From NCBI GenBank assembly GCA_046294265.1, contig JBKBKC010000001.1, positions 434,001-498,000 of the forward strand: 64,000 bases of DNA, given 5' to 3'. A program made the position numbers and the translations under genes. The notes under the pieces were generated by a model. It searched no databases. It was given only the letters and a program-made list of their open reading frames with translations, and was not told the origin of the DNA. The stretch is from JBKBKC01 sp046294265 (GTDB lineage: Bacteria > Pseudomonadota > Alphaproteobacteria > Rhodobacterales > Rhodobacteraceae). The first letter of the stretch is position 1; each line of letters begins with the position of its first letter. This document shows, piece by piece, positions 40,061 through 49,100 of the stretch.

Positions 40061-40869
40061 CGCCCGGTTGTTGACCAGTGCCACGGCTCGTTGACCGTCT
40101 TGGCGCCATTCTTGCAGCCAAAAGTCGCGCCCACGTCCTGCAGGTCGGTGTTTCGTTCGCTGGCTGGTTTTGTGTCAATCGTCACGTCCTTGCCGTTCCC
40201 GTCCTTCATTTTCAGATCACCGCTCCAGGATATGTTCATGTCGATTGCATTGCCGGTCAGATGGTTCGATTTCCCGGGCTTTGCCACCACTCCGGCGATC
40301 CCGAAGGCTTCAAACATCTCTTTCGCGGCGGCCTTGGACTTTTTTTCGTCGCCATGGTCCCAGTTGATGTCAACCCCTGCGATCTTGGGCACCTTGTCGG
40401 CCTTCATGCCCATCTTGCCCACCTGCCAGCAGTAATACATGAGCTCGGCGCGCTGCGGCGACCGCAGCGTGGCAAAGACCTTGACCTTGGCCCCTCCATC
40501 CTCGAGCGCCTTGATGAACTTCTGCGCGCTGCTCTTGAAACCCGAGGACAGATCGGAGACGCTTTTGCTGTTGGGATATTTTGCCTGGTTGGCGTTGAAC
40601 CAGGCCTTGCCACTCAGGTTCTTGGCGTCGGGCCCTTTCGCGCCCGCGTCCTTTGGAAACTTGCCGGTCTTTACCGCCTGATCCAGTGCCTTGGCCGTGC
40701 TCTCGTCAATCTCGCCTGTCGGCTTTGCGCCAATTTCCTTCTGGAATTTCCTGACCTCCGCCTTGGTCTTGGACCCAAACTTTCCATCCACTTCCAAAAG
40801 CGGCTTAGGCTTGGTCAGCTTGTTAAGAACCTCTTGATAAGCTTCTAGTTTCTTTCCTGAAATGGCCAT
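40057..40869 (-). CDS. Peptidoglycan-binding, VanY-like M15 peptidase
   Basis: 270 aa. Residues about 8-66 form a PG_binding_1 domain (LEVDGKFGSKTKAEVRKFQK EIGAKPTGEID). The C-terminal half is an M15/VanY D-Ala-D-Ala peptidase: RSPQRAELMYY, SNHLTGNAIDMNISW (His203, Asp210) and NEPWHWSTTGR (His264) supply the zinc and catalytic sites. There is no signal peptide, so export must use a dedicated system or lysis. The 5' end and upstream region are A/T-richer than the surroundings, which hints at transfer. Start at MAISGKKLEA, AGGGGTG upstream. Confidence 0.82.
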   Translation of the reverse strand: MAISGKKLEAYQEVLNKLTKPKPLLEVDGKFGSKTKAEVRKFQKEIGAKPTGEIDESTAKALDQAVKTGKFPKDAGAKGPDAKNLSGKAWFNANQAKYPNSKSVSDLSSGFKSSAQKFIKALEDGGAKVKVFATLRSPQRAELMYYCWQVGKMGMKADKVPKIAGVDINWDHGDEKKSKAAAKEMFEAFGIAGVVAKPGKSNHLTGNAIDMNISWSGDLKMKDGNGKDVTIDTKPASERNTDLQDVGATFGCKNGAKTVNEPWHWSTTGR

Positions 40870-41088
40870 GGGACACCCCTTGGAACATGTGGTTCCGCGC
40901 AAAATGCTTTCGAAAAGTTCGAACCCAACAAAACCTGAAAATGCAGCAAGAAAGGATTCGCAGCAACCGGTTTTGCAGAGCATGTGCTATGTCACGCGCC
41001 GATCTGTCCGCGGCATTCTTGGGGGTTGAGCCATCCCGAAGTGAGGCGTAAACCCCCCGCAAGGTTCCGAAACCGCAGGGAGGCTACG

Positions 41089-42081
41089 ATGCCCGGTTCT
41101 GCAAGGCTTGTGACGATCTACGGCGGTTCGGGCTTTGTCGGCCGCTACATCGCGCGGCGCATGGCGCAGGCGGGGTGGCGGGTGCGGGTGGCCGTGCGGC
41201 GGCCCAATGAGGCGCTGTTCGTGCGCCCCTACGGCACCCCCGGCCAGGTGGAGCCGGTATTCTGCAACATCCGTGACGATGCCTCGGTGCGCGTCGTCAT
41301 GCGGGGGGCCGATGCGGTGGTCAACTGTGTGGGCATCCTGAACGCGGTTGGCAAGCAGAGCTTTGAGGCCGTGCAGGCCGACGGGGCAGGTCGCATCGCG
41401 CGGATCGCGGCGGTCGAGGGTGTGGCACATCTGGTGCAGCTTTCGGCCATCGGCGCGGATGCGGGCAGCGACAGCGCCTATGCCCGCACCAAGGCGGCGG
41501 GCGAGGCGGCGGTGATCGCGGCCTTTCCGGGCGCGGTGATCCTGCGTCCTTCGGTGATTTTCGGGGCGGAGGATCAGTTCTTCAACCGTTTCGCGGGCAT
41601 GGCGCGGCTGGGGCCGATCCTGCCCGTCGTGGGCGCCGAAACGCGGTTCCAGCCGGTCTATGTGGACGACGTGGCGCAGGCGGCGGTGCTGGGGGCCACC
41701 GGGGCAGCCGCACCGGGGATCTATGAGCTGGGTGGGCCGGACGTGGCCAGCTTCCGCGACCTGATGCACCGGATGCTGGAGGTGATCATGCGGCGGCGGC
41801 TGGTGGTGAACATCCCGTTCTTTGCCGCGCGGATCATGGGTTTCGGGTTCGACGCACTGCAGACAGTATCGCTGGGCCTGTTCCAGAACGGCATGATCAC
41901 CCGCGACCAGGTGCGCAACCTTGCGCGCGACAATGTGGTGGCCGAAGGTGCCAAGGGCTTTGCCGATCTGGGCATCCAGCCCGCGACGATGGAGGCCGTG
42001 CTGCCCGAATATCTGTGGCGCTATCGCCCCTCGGGGCAATATGCCGCGATCAAGGCAAGTGCCAAGAACCTGAAGGCCTAG
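41089..42081 (+). CDS. Complex I NDUFA9-like NAD(P)-binding protein
   Basis: 330-aa atypical short-chain dehydrogenase. N-terminal Rossmann motif VTIYGGSGFVGRYIARRMAQ, VNCVGILNAVGKQSFEAVQA, and YARTKAAGEAAVIAAFPGAV ILRPSVIFGAEDQFF typical of NDUFA9/COG0702 proteins. In alphaproteobacteria and mitochondria this protein is an accessory subunit of NADH dehydrogenase that binds NADPH. GGGAGG precedes the ATG at 41089. It is followed by uppP after 4 bases, probably one operon. Confidence 0.87.
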   Translation: MPGSARLVTIYGGSGFVGRYIARRMAQAGWRVRVAVRRPNEALFVRPYGTPGQVEPVFCNIRDDASVRVVMRGADAVVNCVGILNAVGKQSFEAVQADGAGRIARIAAVEGVAHLVQLSAIGADAGSDSAYARTKAAGEAAVIAAFPGAVILRPSVIFGAEDQFFNRFAGMARLGPILPVVGAETRFQPVYVDDVAQAAVLGATGAAAPGIYELGGPDVASFRDLMHRMLEVIMRRRLVVNIPFFAARIMGFGFDALQTVSLGLFQNGMITRDQVRNLARDNVVAEGAKGFADLGIQPATMEAVLPEYLWRYRPSGQYAAIKASAKNLKA

Positions 42082-42085
42082 GGTC

Positions 42086-42892
42086 TTGGGCGATACACTC
42101 CTGTCGGCGCTGGTCCTTGGCATCATCGAGGGGCTGACCGAGTTCATTCCTGTTTCGTCCACCGGGCATCTGTTGCTGGCGGGGTATTTTATCGGTTTCC
42201 AGAGCACCGGCCGGGTGTTCGAGGTGGTAATCCAGCTGGGGGCCGTGCTGGCGGTGATCTGGGTCTATGCCGCCCGGCTCTTGGCCGTGGGGCGCGGGGC
42301 CTTGGCGGGCGATCCGGGGGCAAAGTGGTTTCTGGTCACGGTGTTGCTGGCATTTCTGCCGGCCGTGTTCATCGGGGTTGCGGCGCATGGCTTCATCAAG
42401 GACGTGCTGTTCGAGACCCCCTCTCTGGTCGCGGTGATGCTGATCGTGGGCGGTGTGATCCTGTTGTTCGTGGACCGCATCGCAGCAGAACCCAAGCACG
42501 ACAACGCGATGCGCCTGCCGCTGAAGGTCGCCGTGGCGATCGGGTTCATCCAGTGCCTTGCCATGGTGCCGGGGGTCAGCCGGTCGGGCGCGACGATCGT
42601 TGGGGGCCTTGCGCTGGGGTGTTCACGCAAGGCAGCGGCGGAGTTTTCGTTTTTCCTGTCGATTCCGACGATGTTGGGGGCGTTTGCCTTTGATCTGTTC
42701 AAGAACCGTGCGGTTCTGGATCAGGGGGCCTGGGGAGAGATCGCCATCGGGTTCACCGCCGCCGCGATATCGGGGATTTTCGTTGTGCGGTGGCTGCTTG
42801 GCTACGTGCAGCGGCATGGCTTCGCGCTCTTTGCCTGGTGGCGAATCATCGTGGGATCGCTCGCACTGGTGGGGCTTTGGGCGGGCCTGTGA
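42086..42892 (+). CDS. uppP: Undecaprenyl-diphosphate phosphatase UppP (BacA)
   Basis: Eight-helix membrane phosphatase (268 aa) that recycles the C55 lipid carrier for peptidoglycan and O-antigen synthesis. Signature segments: GIIEGLTEFIPVSSTGHLLL (catalytic Glu and Ser region) and CLAMVPGVSRSGATIVGGLA (P-loop-like PGxSRSGAT). The start must be TTG at 42086, since no ATG/GTG precedes the family N-terminus. It lies 4 bases after the NDUFA9-like gene. Confidence 0.95.
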   Translation: MGDTLLSALVLGIIEGLTEFIPVSSTGHLLLAGYFIGFQSTGRVFEVVIQLGAVLAVIWVYAARLLAVGRGALAGDPGAKWFLVTVLLAFLPAVFIGVAAHGFIKDVLFETPSLVAVMLIVGGVILLFVDRIAAEPKHDNAMRLPLKVAVAIGFIQCLAMVPGVSRSGATIVGGLALGCSRKAAAEFSFFLSIPTMLGAFAFDLFKNRAVLDQGAWGEIAIGFTAAAISGIFVVRWLLGYVQRHGFALFAWWRIIVGSLALVGLWAGL

Positions 42893-42910
42893 CGATGATT
42901 GGAAACCATG

Positions 42911-42989
42911 CTGACCTATTTTCCGATAATTTTGCATGAACGCAGTGTCTTTTTCCGATAATATCGGCTTTTAGGTCAGCAGAGCTGAC
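42911..42989 (+). promoter_or_regulatory. A/T-rich regulatory region before gltD
   Basis: A markedly A/T-rich stretch in the 159-bp uppP-gltD gap. It holds a direct repeat TTTTCCGATAAT (42919-42930 and 42951-42962, 32 bp apart), a palindrome CCGATAATATCGG (42954-42966), and the inverted repeat GTCAGC-AGA-GCTGAC (42975-42989), plus a CTGACC/GGTCAG pair. The layout suggests an operator region for glutamate synthase; the regulator is unknown. Confidence 0.5.
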
Positions 42990-43051
42990 TTTTATTTTCA
43001 ATGCCCCTGTCGTAAGCAGTCGTGCCGCGTTTTTGAGACAGGGAGGCGCCA

Positions 43052-44488
43052 ATGGCCACCACCAAGATGCTGCGGTTCGTCACCGTGAACCGCGAGATGC
43101 CGGAAAAGCGCCCCCCCAACCTGCGCGCGCAGGATTTCCACGAGATTTACCGCGAGTACGCCTCCGAAAAGGCCGCCGAGCAGGCCGGCCGCTGCAGCCA
43201 GTGTGGCGTGCCCTATTGCCAGACGCATTGCCCCTTGCACAACAACATCCCCGACTGGCTGAAACTGACCGCCGAAGGGCGGTTGCAGGAGGCCTATGAA
43301 CTGAGCCAGGCCACCAACGCCTTCCCCGAGATCTGCGGCCGTATCTGCCCGCAGGACCGGCTGTGCGAGGGCAACTGCGTGATCGAGCAGTCGGGGCATG
43401 GCACGGTCACCATCGGATCGGTCGAGAAATACCTGACCGATACCGCCTGGGAGCAGGGTTGGGTCAAGCCGATCCGGCCCGCGACCGAGCGGGCCGAAAG
43501 CGTGGGCATCATCGGCGCGGGGCCGGGGGGACTTGCCGCGGCGGATGTGCTGCGCCGTGCGGGTGTGCAGGTGACGGTCTATGACCGCTATGATCGCGCG
43601 GGCGGGCTGATGACCTATGGCATTCCCGGCTTCAAGCTTGAAAAACCCGTTGTCCTGCAACGGATTGAGCAGCTGGAGGACGGCGGCGTGCAGTTCGTTC
43701 TGAACTGCAACGTGGGCGTGGACCTGTCGTTTGACGCCATCCGGGGCAAGCATGACGCGGTGCTGATCGCCACCGGCGTCTACAAGGCGCGCGACCTTGC
43801 GGCGCCGGGATCGGGGGCGCGGGGGATAGTGCCCGCGCTGGAGTTCCTGACGGCCAGCAACCGCAAGAGTTTCGGCGATGACGTGCCTGCCTTTGACGAC
43901 GGCACGCTGAATGCGGCGGGCAAGCGGGTGGTGGTGATCGGCGGCGGGGACACGGCGATGGACTGCGTGCGCACCGCCGTGCGCCAAGGTGCATTGTCGG
44001 TCAAGTGCCTGTATCGCCGCGACCGGGCGAACATGCCCGGAAGCCAGCGCGAGACGCAGAACGCCGAAGAGGAAGGCGTTGAATTCGTGTGGCTTTCGGC
44101 ACCCAAGGGATTCGCGGGCGGCGAGAGCGTGACCGGCGTGATGGTGCAGCGGATGCGGCTGGGCGCCCCGGATGCCACGGGCCGTCAGGCGCCCGAGATC
44201 ATCGAGGGCGCCGATTACATCGAACCCGCCGATCTGGTGATCCAGGCGCTGGGGTTCGAGCCCGAGGACCTGCCCGCGCTCTGGGGCCAGCCCGCGCTGA
44301 AGGTCACGCGCTGGGGCACGGTGAAGGCCGAGTTCGGCACCCATGCGACGGCCATGCCCGGCGTCTGGGCTGTGGGCGACATCGTGCGGGGCGCGAGCCT
44401 TGTGGTCTGGGCGATCCGGGATGGGCGCGAGGCGGCCGAGAACATCCTGGGCTGGATGGCGCAAGGTGCTGCCGTCGCAGCCGAGTAG
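43052..44488 (+). CDS. gltD: Glutamate synthase (NADPH) small subunit
   Basis: 478-aa flavoprotein passing electrons from NADPH to GltB for glutamate synthesis from glutamine and 2-oxoglutarate. N-terminal Fe-S domain with CSQCGVPYCQTHCPLHNNIP and CGRICPQDRLCEGNCVIEQ; FAD site VGIIGAGPGGLAAADVLRRA; NADPH site VVVIGGGDTAMDCVRTAVRQ; C-terminal GVWAVGDIVRGASLVVWAIR. GGGAGG lies before the ATG. Unusually, gltB begins 1.6 kb downstream with three small genes between. It is preceded by an A/T-rich regulatory region. Confidence 0.95.
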   Translation: MATTKMLRFVTVNREMPEKRPPNLRAQDFHEIYREYASEKAAEQAGRCSQCGVPYCQTHCPLHNNIPDWLKLTAEGRLQEAYELSQATNAFPEICGRICPQDRLCEGNCVIEQSGHGTVTIGSVEKYLTDTAWEQGWVKPIRPATERAESVGIIGAGPGGLAAADVLRRAGVQVTVYDRYDRAGGLMTYGIPGFKLEKPVVLQRIEQLEDGGVQFVLNCNVGVDLSFDAIRGKHDAVLIATGVYKARDLAAPGSGARGIVPALEFLTASNRKSFGDDVPAFDDGTLNAAGKRVVVIGGGDTAMDCVRTAVRQGALSVKCLYRRDRANMPGSQRETQNAEEEGVEFVWLSAPKGFAGGESVTGVMVQRMRLGAPDATGRQAPEIIEGADYIEPADLVIQALGFEPEDLPALWGQPALKVTRWGTVKAEFGTHATAMPGVWAVGDIVRGASLVVWAIRDGREAAENILGWMAQGAAVAAE

Positions 44489-44555
44489 CGAAAGGGGGGC
44501 GGAAATGCTGTCTGGTTTGCGTCTGGCGCGCGTCTGGCAAGCGTCTGGCATCTGT

Positions 44556-44571
44556 CCCGACACGTGTCGGG
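44556..44571. repeat. Perfect 16-bp palindrome and heptamer repeats after gltD
   Basis: CCCGACACGTGTCGGG is fully self-complementary. Just upstream GTCTGGC occurs three times at about 11-bp spacing (44521-44549). It lies in the 136-bp gap between gltD and the next gene, without a T-run, so it may be an operator, a weak terminator or a processing site that changes gltD to gltB expression. Confidence 0.45.
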
Positions 44572-44624
44572 CGGCGGGGGACCCTGCCCTGCACCACCGG
44601 CGCGGCGCCGCGGTGGTTTGGTCA

Positions 44625-45317
44625 ATGATCCTGATCTTTCTTGCGGCCCTGTCCTTGCCCCGGACCGCGGCCGCCGGGTCGTTCACCCCGCCTGAGGGAT
44701 GCGCCACCTGGCTGACCGTCCAGGCCAAGCAGTGCCGGGTGTCCAACCATTACCGCTGCACCCGCGATGCGCCGGGCGACCAGTGGCGCGCGGATTTCGA
44801 CCAGCAGGGGATTTTCTTCGTCAGCCGGATCGACGCCGAGGCGCAGTGGGTGGAAAGCTATGAGCTGTTTCCCACGGTGCGCCAGACGCTCGACCCCTCG
44901 CCCGAGGACCCGGCCAGCTTTAGCCACCTGCTGGCGGGGCTGGACACATTCGCCTTCAGCCTGACCAAGGACGATGGGCGGCAAAGCCGGGTGCGCGGCT
45001 TCGACCGGCTGACCGGGCGGCAGGTGACCATCGACAACGTGCCCTTGCTGGAGACGGAATACGAATTCTCCGAAACGGATGCCGAGGGCAACCTGCTGCG
45101 CCAGTCGCGCGGCAACGAATACATCCATCCCGAATGGCGCACCTTTTTTGCCGGGCCGGGAGAATACGACAGTGGCGCAGGCTATCGGCCCACCGACGGG
45201 AGCCCCCTGCGGTTCATCTTTCCCGGGCAGCCGGGCTTTGAGTCTACCCAGCCGATCTTTGAATGCGATGCGGTGCTGAGCGGTGATCCTCGGGGGGTGA
45301 CCAATGTCAGCAATTGA
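44625..45317 (+). CDS. Secreted hypothetical protein in the glt cluster
   Basis: 230-aa protein with a signal peptide (MILIFLAALSLPRTAAAGS). The mature part has a conserved-looking Cys pattern (PPEGCATWLTVQAKQCRVSN HYRCTRD and IFECDA) that suggests periplasmic disulfides, and a beta-rich body (RVRGFDRLTGRQVTIDNVPL). No family is recognised. I chose the ATG at 44625 for the signal peptide; an upstream ATG at 44505 reads through the palindrome. Its end overlaps the next gene by 14 bases. Confidence 0.7.
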   Translation: MILIFLAALSLPRTAAAGSFTPPEGCATWLTVQAKQCRVSNHYRCTRDAPGDQWRADFDQQGIFFVSRIDAEAQWVESYELFPTVRQTLDPSPEDPASFSHLLAGLDTFAFSLTKDDGRQSRVRGFDRLTGRQVTIDNVPLLETEYEFSETDAEGNLLRQSRGNEYIHPEWRTFFAGPGEYDSGAGYRPTDGSPLRFIFPGQPGFESTQPIFECDAVLSGDPRGVTNVSN

Positions 45318-45690
45318 GATGATGCGCGAGGGCGGGTTTTACGTCATCGGGTCGCGCGCGGGGCTGAAGCCGGTGCGCCTGTGGGTGGGCCGGATCGACG
45401 GCACGTCGGAACTGGTGCCGCTGGTCCGCGAACCGGTGGTGCACTGCGCCCTGATGTCGATGACCGAAGGCATGCCCTGGCTCGGCCATGCGCCGTTCTA
45501 CATGAGCGTGCTTTTGGCCGAACCGTTGCAGCGCGTGGTCCCCTTCGACCTGCCGGACGCGGGCTTTGACGCCGAATACGCAAGCTGGCGTCAGGAATGG
45601 GACGCAGGCGTGGCCTCGGTCTGGGAGATCGGTCCCGCCGAGGTTTACCGCGATGCCGTGCGGTTCCTGATGGGGATGCGCAAGCAATGA
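45304..45690 (+). CDS. Conserved hypothetical protein in the glt cluster
   Basis: Unrecognised 128-aa soluble protein without signal peptide or membrane helices. It is rich in Trp, Met and acidic residues (WVGRIDGTSELVPLVREPVV, ASWRQEWDAGVASVWEIGPA). It overlaps the preceding secreted protein gene by 14 bases and the following GFA gene by 4 bases (ATGA), so it belongs to the same coupled run ending in gltB. A structural guess would be a small beta-alpha fold with C-terminal helices; no function is proposed. Confidence 0.7.
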   Translation: MSAIEMMREGGFYVIGSRAGLKPVRLWVGRIDGTSELVPLVREPVVHCALMSMTEGMPWLGHAPFYMSVLLAEPLQRVVPFDLPDAGFDAEYASWRQEWDAGVASVWEIGPAEVYRDAVRFLMGMRKQ

Positions 45691-46106
45691 ACGGGCATTG
45701 CCTGTGCGGCGCGGTGACGGTGGCGGTGCGGCGGCATGGCGGGTTCACCGGCGTGTGCCATTGCCGTATGTGCCAGCGCTGGACCGGGGGCCTTTACATC
45801 TCGATCCCGGTGGCGGCGGGGGATGTCGAGGTGACGGGGCCGGAGGTGCGCTACAAGTCATCGGATTTTGCCGAGCGGGCGTTCTGCGGCACCTGCGGGT
45901 CGCATGTATGGTTCCGCGATCTGGTCGAGGGTGCGGACTATGGGCTGATGCCGGGGCTGTTCGATGCGGCGCGGGAGATCCCCTTGCGAAGCGAGATTTA
46001 TGTGGATCGGGCGCTGCCCGGTCTGGCGCTGGCGGGGGATCACCGCCGCGCGACACGGGCGGAATACGAGGCCAAAAACCTCCATCTGGAAGGATACCTG
46101 TCATGA
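45687..46106 (+). CDS. GFA/CENP-V family zinc protein
   Basis: 139-aa member of the glutathione-dependent formaldehyde-activating (GFA/CENP-V) family. Zinc-binding Cys residues are seen in HCLCGAVTVAV, VCHCRMCQRWTGG and FCGTCGSHVWFRD, the canonical order. Many members are of unknown activity, and S-hydroxymethylglutathione synthase activity is not general, so the name is structural. It overlaps the gene before it and gltB after it by 4 bases each. Confidence 0.88.
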   Translation: MNGHCLCGAVTVAVRRHGGFTGVCHCRMCQRWTGGLYISIPVAAGDVEVTGPEVRYKSSDFAERAFCGTCGSHVWFRDLVEGADYGLMPGLFDAAREIPLRSEIYVDRALPGLALAGDHRRATRAEYEAKNLHLEGYLS

Positions 46107-49100
46107 CGCATGAGACCTTTGACGATGCCTGGGTGCGGGCCGAGGAGGACAAGCGCGCCTGGCTGGACGGGAATGGCCTTTACCGCGTCGAGGATGAGCA
46201 CTCGTCCTGCGGTGTGGGCCTCGTGGTGGCGATTTCCGGCAAGCCCAGCCGCAAGGTGGTGGACAGCGGGATCGCTGCGCTGAAGGCCGTGTGGCACCGG
46301 GGGGCCGTGGATGCCGATGGCAAGACCGGCGACGGCGCGGGCATCCATGTGCAGATCCCCGTGCGGTTCTTTTATGACGTGATCCGGCGCACGGGGCATG
46401 AGCCCGACATGGGCAAGCTGGTGGCGGTGGGGCAGGTGTTCCTGCCACGCACCGACTTTGGCGCGCAGGAGCGGTGCCGGACCATCGTGGAAACCGAAGT
46501 GCTGCGGATGGGGCACTACATCTACGGCTGGCGGCATGTGCCGGTGGATGTGTCGGTGCTGGGCGACAAGGCCAATGCGACGCGGCCCGAGATCGAGCAG
46601 ATCCTGATCCGCTGCGACAAGGACATCGACCAGGAGGGGTTCGAGCGCGAGCTTTACATCATCCGGCGGCGGATCGAGAAGGCGGCGCTGGCGGCGCAGA
46701 TCCAGGGGCTGTATCTGTGCAGCCTGTCGTGCCGGTCGATCATCTACAAGGGGATGATGCTGGCCGAGCAGGTGGCGGTGTTCTACCCCGACCTGATGGA
46801 TGAGCGGTTCGAGAGCGCGTTCGCGATCTACCACCAGCGCTATTCCACCAACACGTTTCCCCAGTGGTGGCTGGCCCAGCCGTTCCGCATGCTGGCCCAT
46901 AACGGCGAGATCAACACGCTGAAGGGCAACGTGAACTGGATGCGCAGCCATGAGATCCGCATGGCGCACAACGCCTTCGGCGAGGCGGCGGAGGATATCA
47001 AGCCGATCGTGCCGGCGGGAACATCCGACAGCGGCGCGCTGGATGCGGTGTTCGAGGTGCTGGTGCGGTCGGGGCGCTCGGCGCCCATGGCCAAGACCAT
47101 GCTGGTGCCCGAGGCGTGGTCGAAATCCACCATCGAGCTGCCGAAGCCGTGGCAGGACATGTATGCCTATTGCAACGCGGTGATGGAGCCGTGGGACGGG
47201 CCCGCGGCCCTTGCCATGACCGACGGCCGCTGGGTTTGCGGGGGGCTGGACCGCAACGGGCTGCGGCCGATGCGCTATGTGATCACCGGTGACGGGTTGC
47301 TGATCGCGGGATCCGAGGCCGGGATGGTGCCGGTGGATGAGACCACGGTGCGCGAGAAGGGTGCCTTGGGGCCGGGGCAGATGATCGCAGTGGACATGGA
47401 GAAGGGCAAGCTGTTCCATGACACGGCGATCAAGGACAAGCTGGCCGCGGCTCAGCCCTATGGCGAATGGATCGACCGGGTGGTGGACCTGAACGCCCTG
47501 CTGCGCGATGTGCCGGAAAAGGCGTTGTTTGCCGGCGCCGACCTGCGGCGGCGCCAGATCGCCGCCGGATACACGGTCGAGGAGCTGGAGGCCGTCCTGG
47601 CCCCCATGGCCGAGGACGGCAAGGAGATGGTGGCAAGCATGGGCGACGACACGCCCGCCGCCGTGCTGTCCAAGCAATACCGCCCGCTGAGCCATTTCTT
47701 TCGCCAGAACTTCAGCCAGGTGACCAATCCGCCCATCGACTCGCTTCGTGAAAGCCGGGTGATGAGCCTCAAGACCCGGTTCGGGAACCTCAAGAACGTG
47801 CTGGACGAAAACTCCAGCCAGACCGAAATTCTGGTGCTGGAAAGCCCGTTCATCGCCAACGCTGAGTTCGAGGTGATGATCGAGAAGTTCGGCGCGCAGG
47901 TGGCGTTCATCGACTGCACCTTCCCGGTGACGCCGAGCCTTGATGACCTGCGCCAGGGGCTGGAGCGCATCCGGGCCGAGGCGGAGGATGCCGTGCGGTC
48001 GGGGGCGAGCCATCTGGTGCTGACCGATGAGCATCAGGGGCCGGAAAAGGTGCCGATGCCGATGATCCTGGCCACCAGCGCCGTGCATTCCTGGCTGACC
48101 CGCAAGGGGCTGCGCACCTTCTGTTCGGTCAACGTGCGGTCGGCCGAATGCATCGACCCACATTATTTTGCCGTGCTGATCGGGTGTGGCGCGACCACGG
48201 TGAATGCCTACCTTGCCCAGGATTCGATTGCTGACCGTATTGAACGCGGCCTGATCGAGGGCAGCCTGACGGATGCGATGCGCCGCTACCGCGATGCCAT
48301 CGACGCCGGCTTGTTGAAGATCATATCGAAGATGGGGATCTCGGTGATCTCCAGCTATCGCGGTGGGCTGAATTTCGAGGCGGTGGGGCTTTCGCGTGCT
48401 CTGGTGGCCGAGTTCTTTCCGGGGATGCACAGCCGGATTTCCGGGATCGGCCTGCACGGCATCGAGCAGAAACTGGAAGAGGTGCATGCCCGCGCCTGGC
48501 TGCACGGCGATGCCGTGCTGCCCATCGGCGGGTTCTACAAGGCGCGGCGGACCGGCGAGAAACACGCCTGGGAGGCGCAGACGATGCACATGCTGCAATC
48601 GGCCTGCGACCGGGCGAGCTATGATGTGTGGAAGCAGTATTCGGCGGCGATGCGGGCCAATCCGCCGATCCACCTGCGCGACCTGCTGGACATCAAGGGT
48701 CTGGGCAAGCCCGTGCCGATCGAGGAGGTGGAAAGCATCACCTCGATCCGCAAGCGGTTCGTGACACCGGGCATGAGCCTGGGCGCGCTGAGCCCCGAGG
48801 CGCACAAGACGCTGAACGTGGCGATGAACCGGATCGGGGCGAAATCCGACAGCGGCGAGGGCGGCGAGGACCCGGCGCATTTCGTGCCGGAACCCAACGG
48901 CGACAACCCCTCGGCCAAGATCAAGCAGGTGGCGAGCGGTCGGTTCGGCGTGACGGCGGAATACCTGAACGCCTGCGAGGAGCTGGAGATCAAGGTGGCG
49001 CAGGGGGCCAAGCCCGGCGAGGGCGGGCAGTTGCCGGGGATGAAGGTCACCGCCCTGATCGCGCGGCTGCGCCATTCGACGCCGGGTGTGACCCTCATCA

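Noticed and set aside
40874..40897. GGAAC/GTTCC inverted repeat (GGAACATGTGGTTCC) upstream of the M15 peptidase, considered as another EcfG promoter
   Set aside because: No CGTT lies 16-17 bases downstream on either strand. The similarity is limited to the -35 half.
44505..44624. Upstream ATG at 44505 as the start of the secreted protein
   Set aside because: It would place 40 non-hydrophobic residues before a clear signal peptide and read through the palindrome.
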